A stretch of 64,000 nt of DNA from Sepiola atlantica (Eukaryota; Mollusca; Cephalopoda; Sepiida; Sepiolidae): contig CAUVYP010000586.1 in assembly GCA_963556195.1 (NCBI GenBank), positions 1,054,001-1,118,000 of the forward strand. Direction: 5' to 3'. The notes under the pieces are model-generated. The model made no database searches. It was not told the DNA's origin and saw only the letters and a list, made by a program, of their open reading frames with translations. Within the stretch, counting starts at the first letter, position 1. Each line of letters begins with the position of its first letter. The position numbers and the translations under genes were made by a program. This document shows, piece by piece, positions 63,943-64,000 of the stretch.

Positions 63943-64000
63943 TTAGCGCGTTTTAAAGTTGATATCGCTTTTGTTTATAACTTCCACATTTATTCGAATT
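63943..64000. repeat. Partial monomer at right edge
   Basis: The final 58 bases are the consensus left arm up to ATTCGAATT. Its type cannot be told because the box is cut off. The array continues beyond the window. Confidence 0.95.

Larger units (their letters stand above)
1..64000. repeat. Satellite DNA array, 186-bp monomer, head to tail, fills the window
   Basis: The same 186-bp unit recurs from the first to the last base, always in the same orientation: 343 full monomers (144-63942) plus partial ones at each end. Only three length changes break the 186-bp lattice: +1 near 5723, +1 near 13350 and -1 near 60114. Monomer start is taken here at the trinucleotide TTA of the segment AAATTTAGCGCG. 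The consensus is 69 G+C in 186 (37%). The variable types differ mostly by substitutions in a short box and a few marker positions. The unit length is near one nucleosome plus linker, as in many eukaryotic satellites. There is no unique sequence, transposon, tRNA, rRNA or coding gene in any part. I do not recognise the family. Confidence 0.98.

Noticed and set aside
1..64000. CRISPR array
   Set aside because: The repeat unit is 186 bp with no short repeat/unique spacer alternation; the whole unit is conserved.
1..64000. Telomeric repeats, rDNA spacer or transposon remnants
   Set aside because: No short telomere-like motif runs, no rRNA-like sequence, no terminal repeats or target duplications; the 186-bp lattice is unbroken.
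1..64000. Assembly artefact from a looped repeat
   Set aside because: Rare marks, three indels and non-periodic orders of monomer types vary along the window, which a simple looped artefact would not give. Local copy-number errors within near-identical units remain possible.

Overview
The whole 64-kb window is one uninterrupted satellite DNA array. It holds 343 complete head-to-tail monomers of 186 bp (144-63942), flanked by a 143-bp partial monomer on the left and a 58-bp partial monomer on the right. All monomers share one orientation. I see no gene, RNA gene, transposon, CRISPR array or unique spacer anywhere. Such an array points to a eukaryotic heterochromatic block (centromeric, pericentromeric or subtelomeric). 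The consensus is about 37% GC and has 9 CpGs per monomer (about 1.4 times expectation from base composition), so CpG is not depleted; this fits an animal or other eukaryote with little germline CpG methylation. I do not recognise the monomer family and cannot name the species.

The array is built from a few monomer types. Type A is the majority. Type B (78 full copies) is essentially A with an 18-bp box replaced (9 of 18 bases differ). Rarer types are A' (altered end, normally placed before C), A'' (two linked substitutions), C and C2 (diverged left arm and box), D (mosaic box), E (C-like with its own box) and F (variant right of the box). The order of types shows layered higher-order repeats made by repeated unequal exchange.

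Layout: 1-20.6 kb is A/B-rich with occasional A'-C pairs, two tandem 8-monomer (1488-bp) duplications (6841-9816 and 17258-20233), and a 4.46-kb segment present twice (3492-7956 and 11119-15583) that carries the same 1-bp insertion. 20.6-25.4 kb is a run of the 5-monomer module A-A-B-A'-C (930 bp). 25.4-54 kb introduces types C2, D, E and F in a 10-monomer module present four times, plus an 8-monomer, a 16-monomer (2976-bp, 32324-38275), a 6-monomer and a 5-monomer tandem duplication and long-range copies 10.0 and 17.1-17.3 kb apart. 54-64 kb is a younger-looking zone of B-A-D-A-A type modules, with a 930-bp tandem duplication I see as identical and a 12-monomer tandem duplication (57434-61896).

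Functionally, nothing here looks protein-coding. Each monomer has one long open frame on the minus strand only because 186 is a multiple of 3 and the monomers are nearly identical. The most interesting signal is the alternating A/B box lying directly beside a 7-bp inverted repeat and a half-match to the CENP-B box. This recalls the two-box organisation of primate alpha satellite. Whether any protein binds it is unknown.
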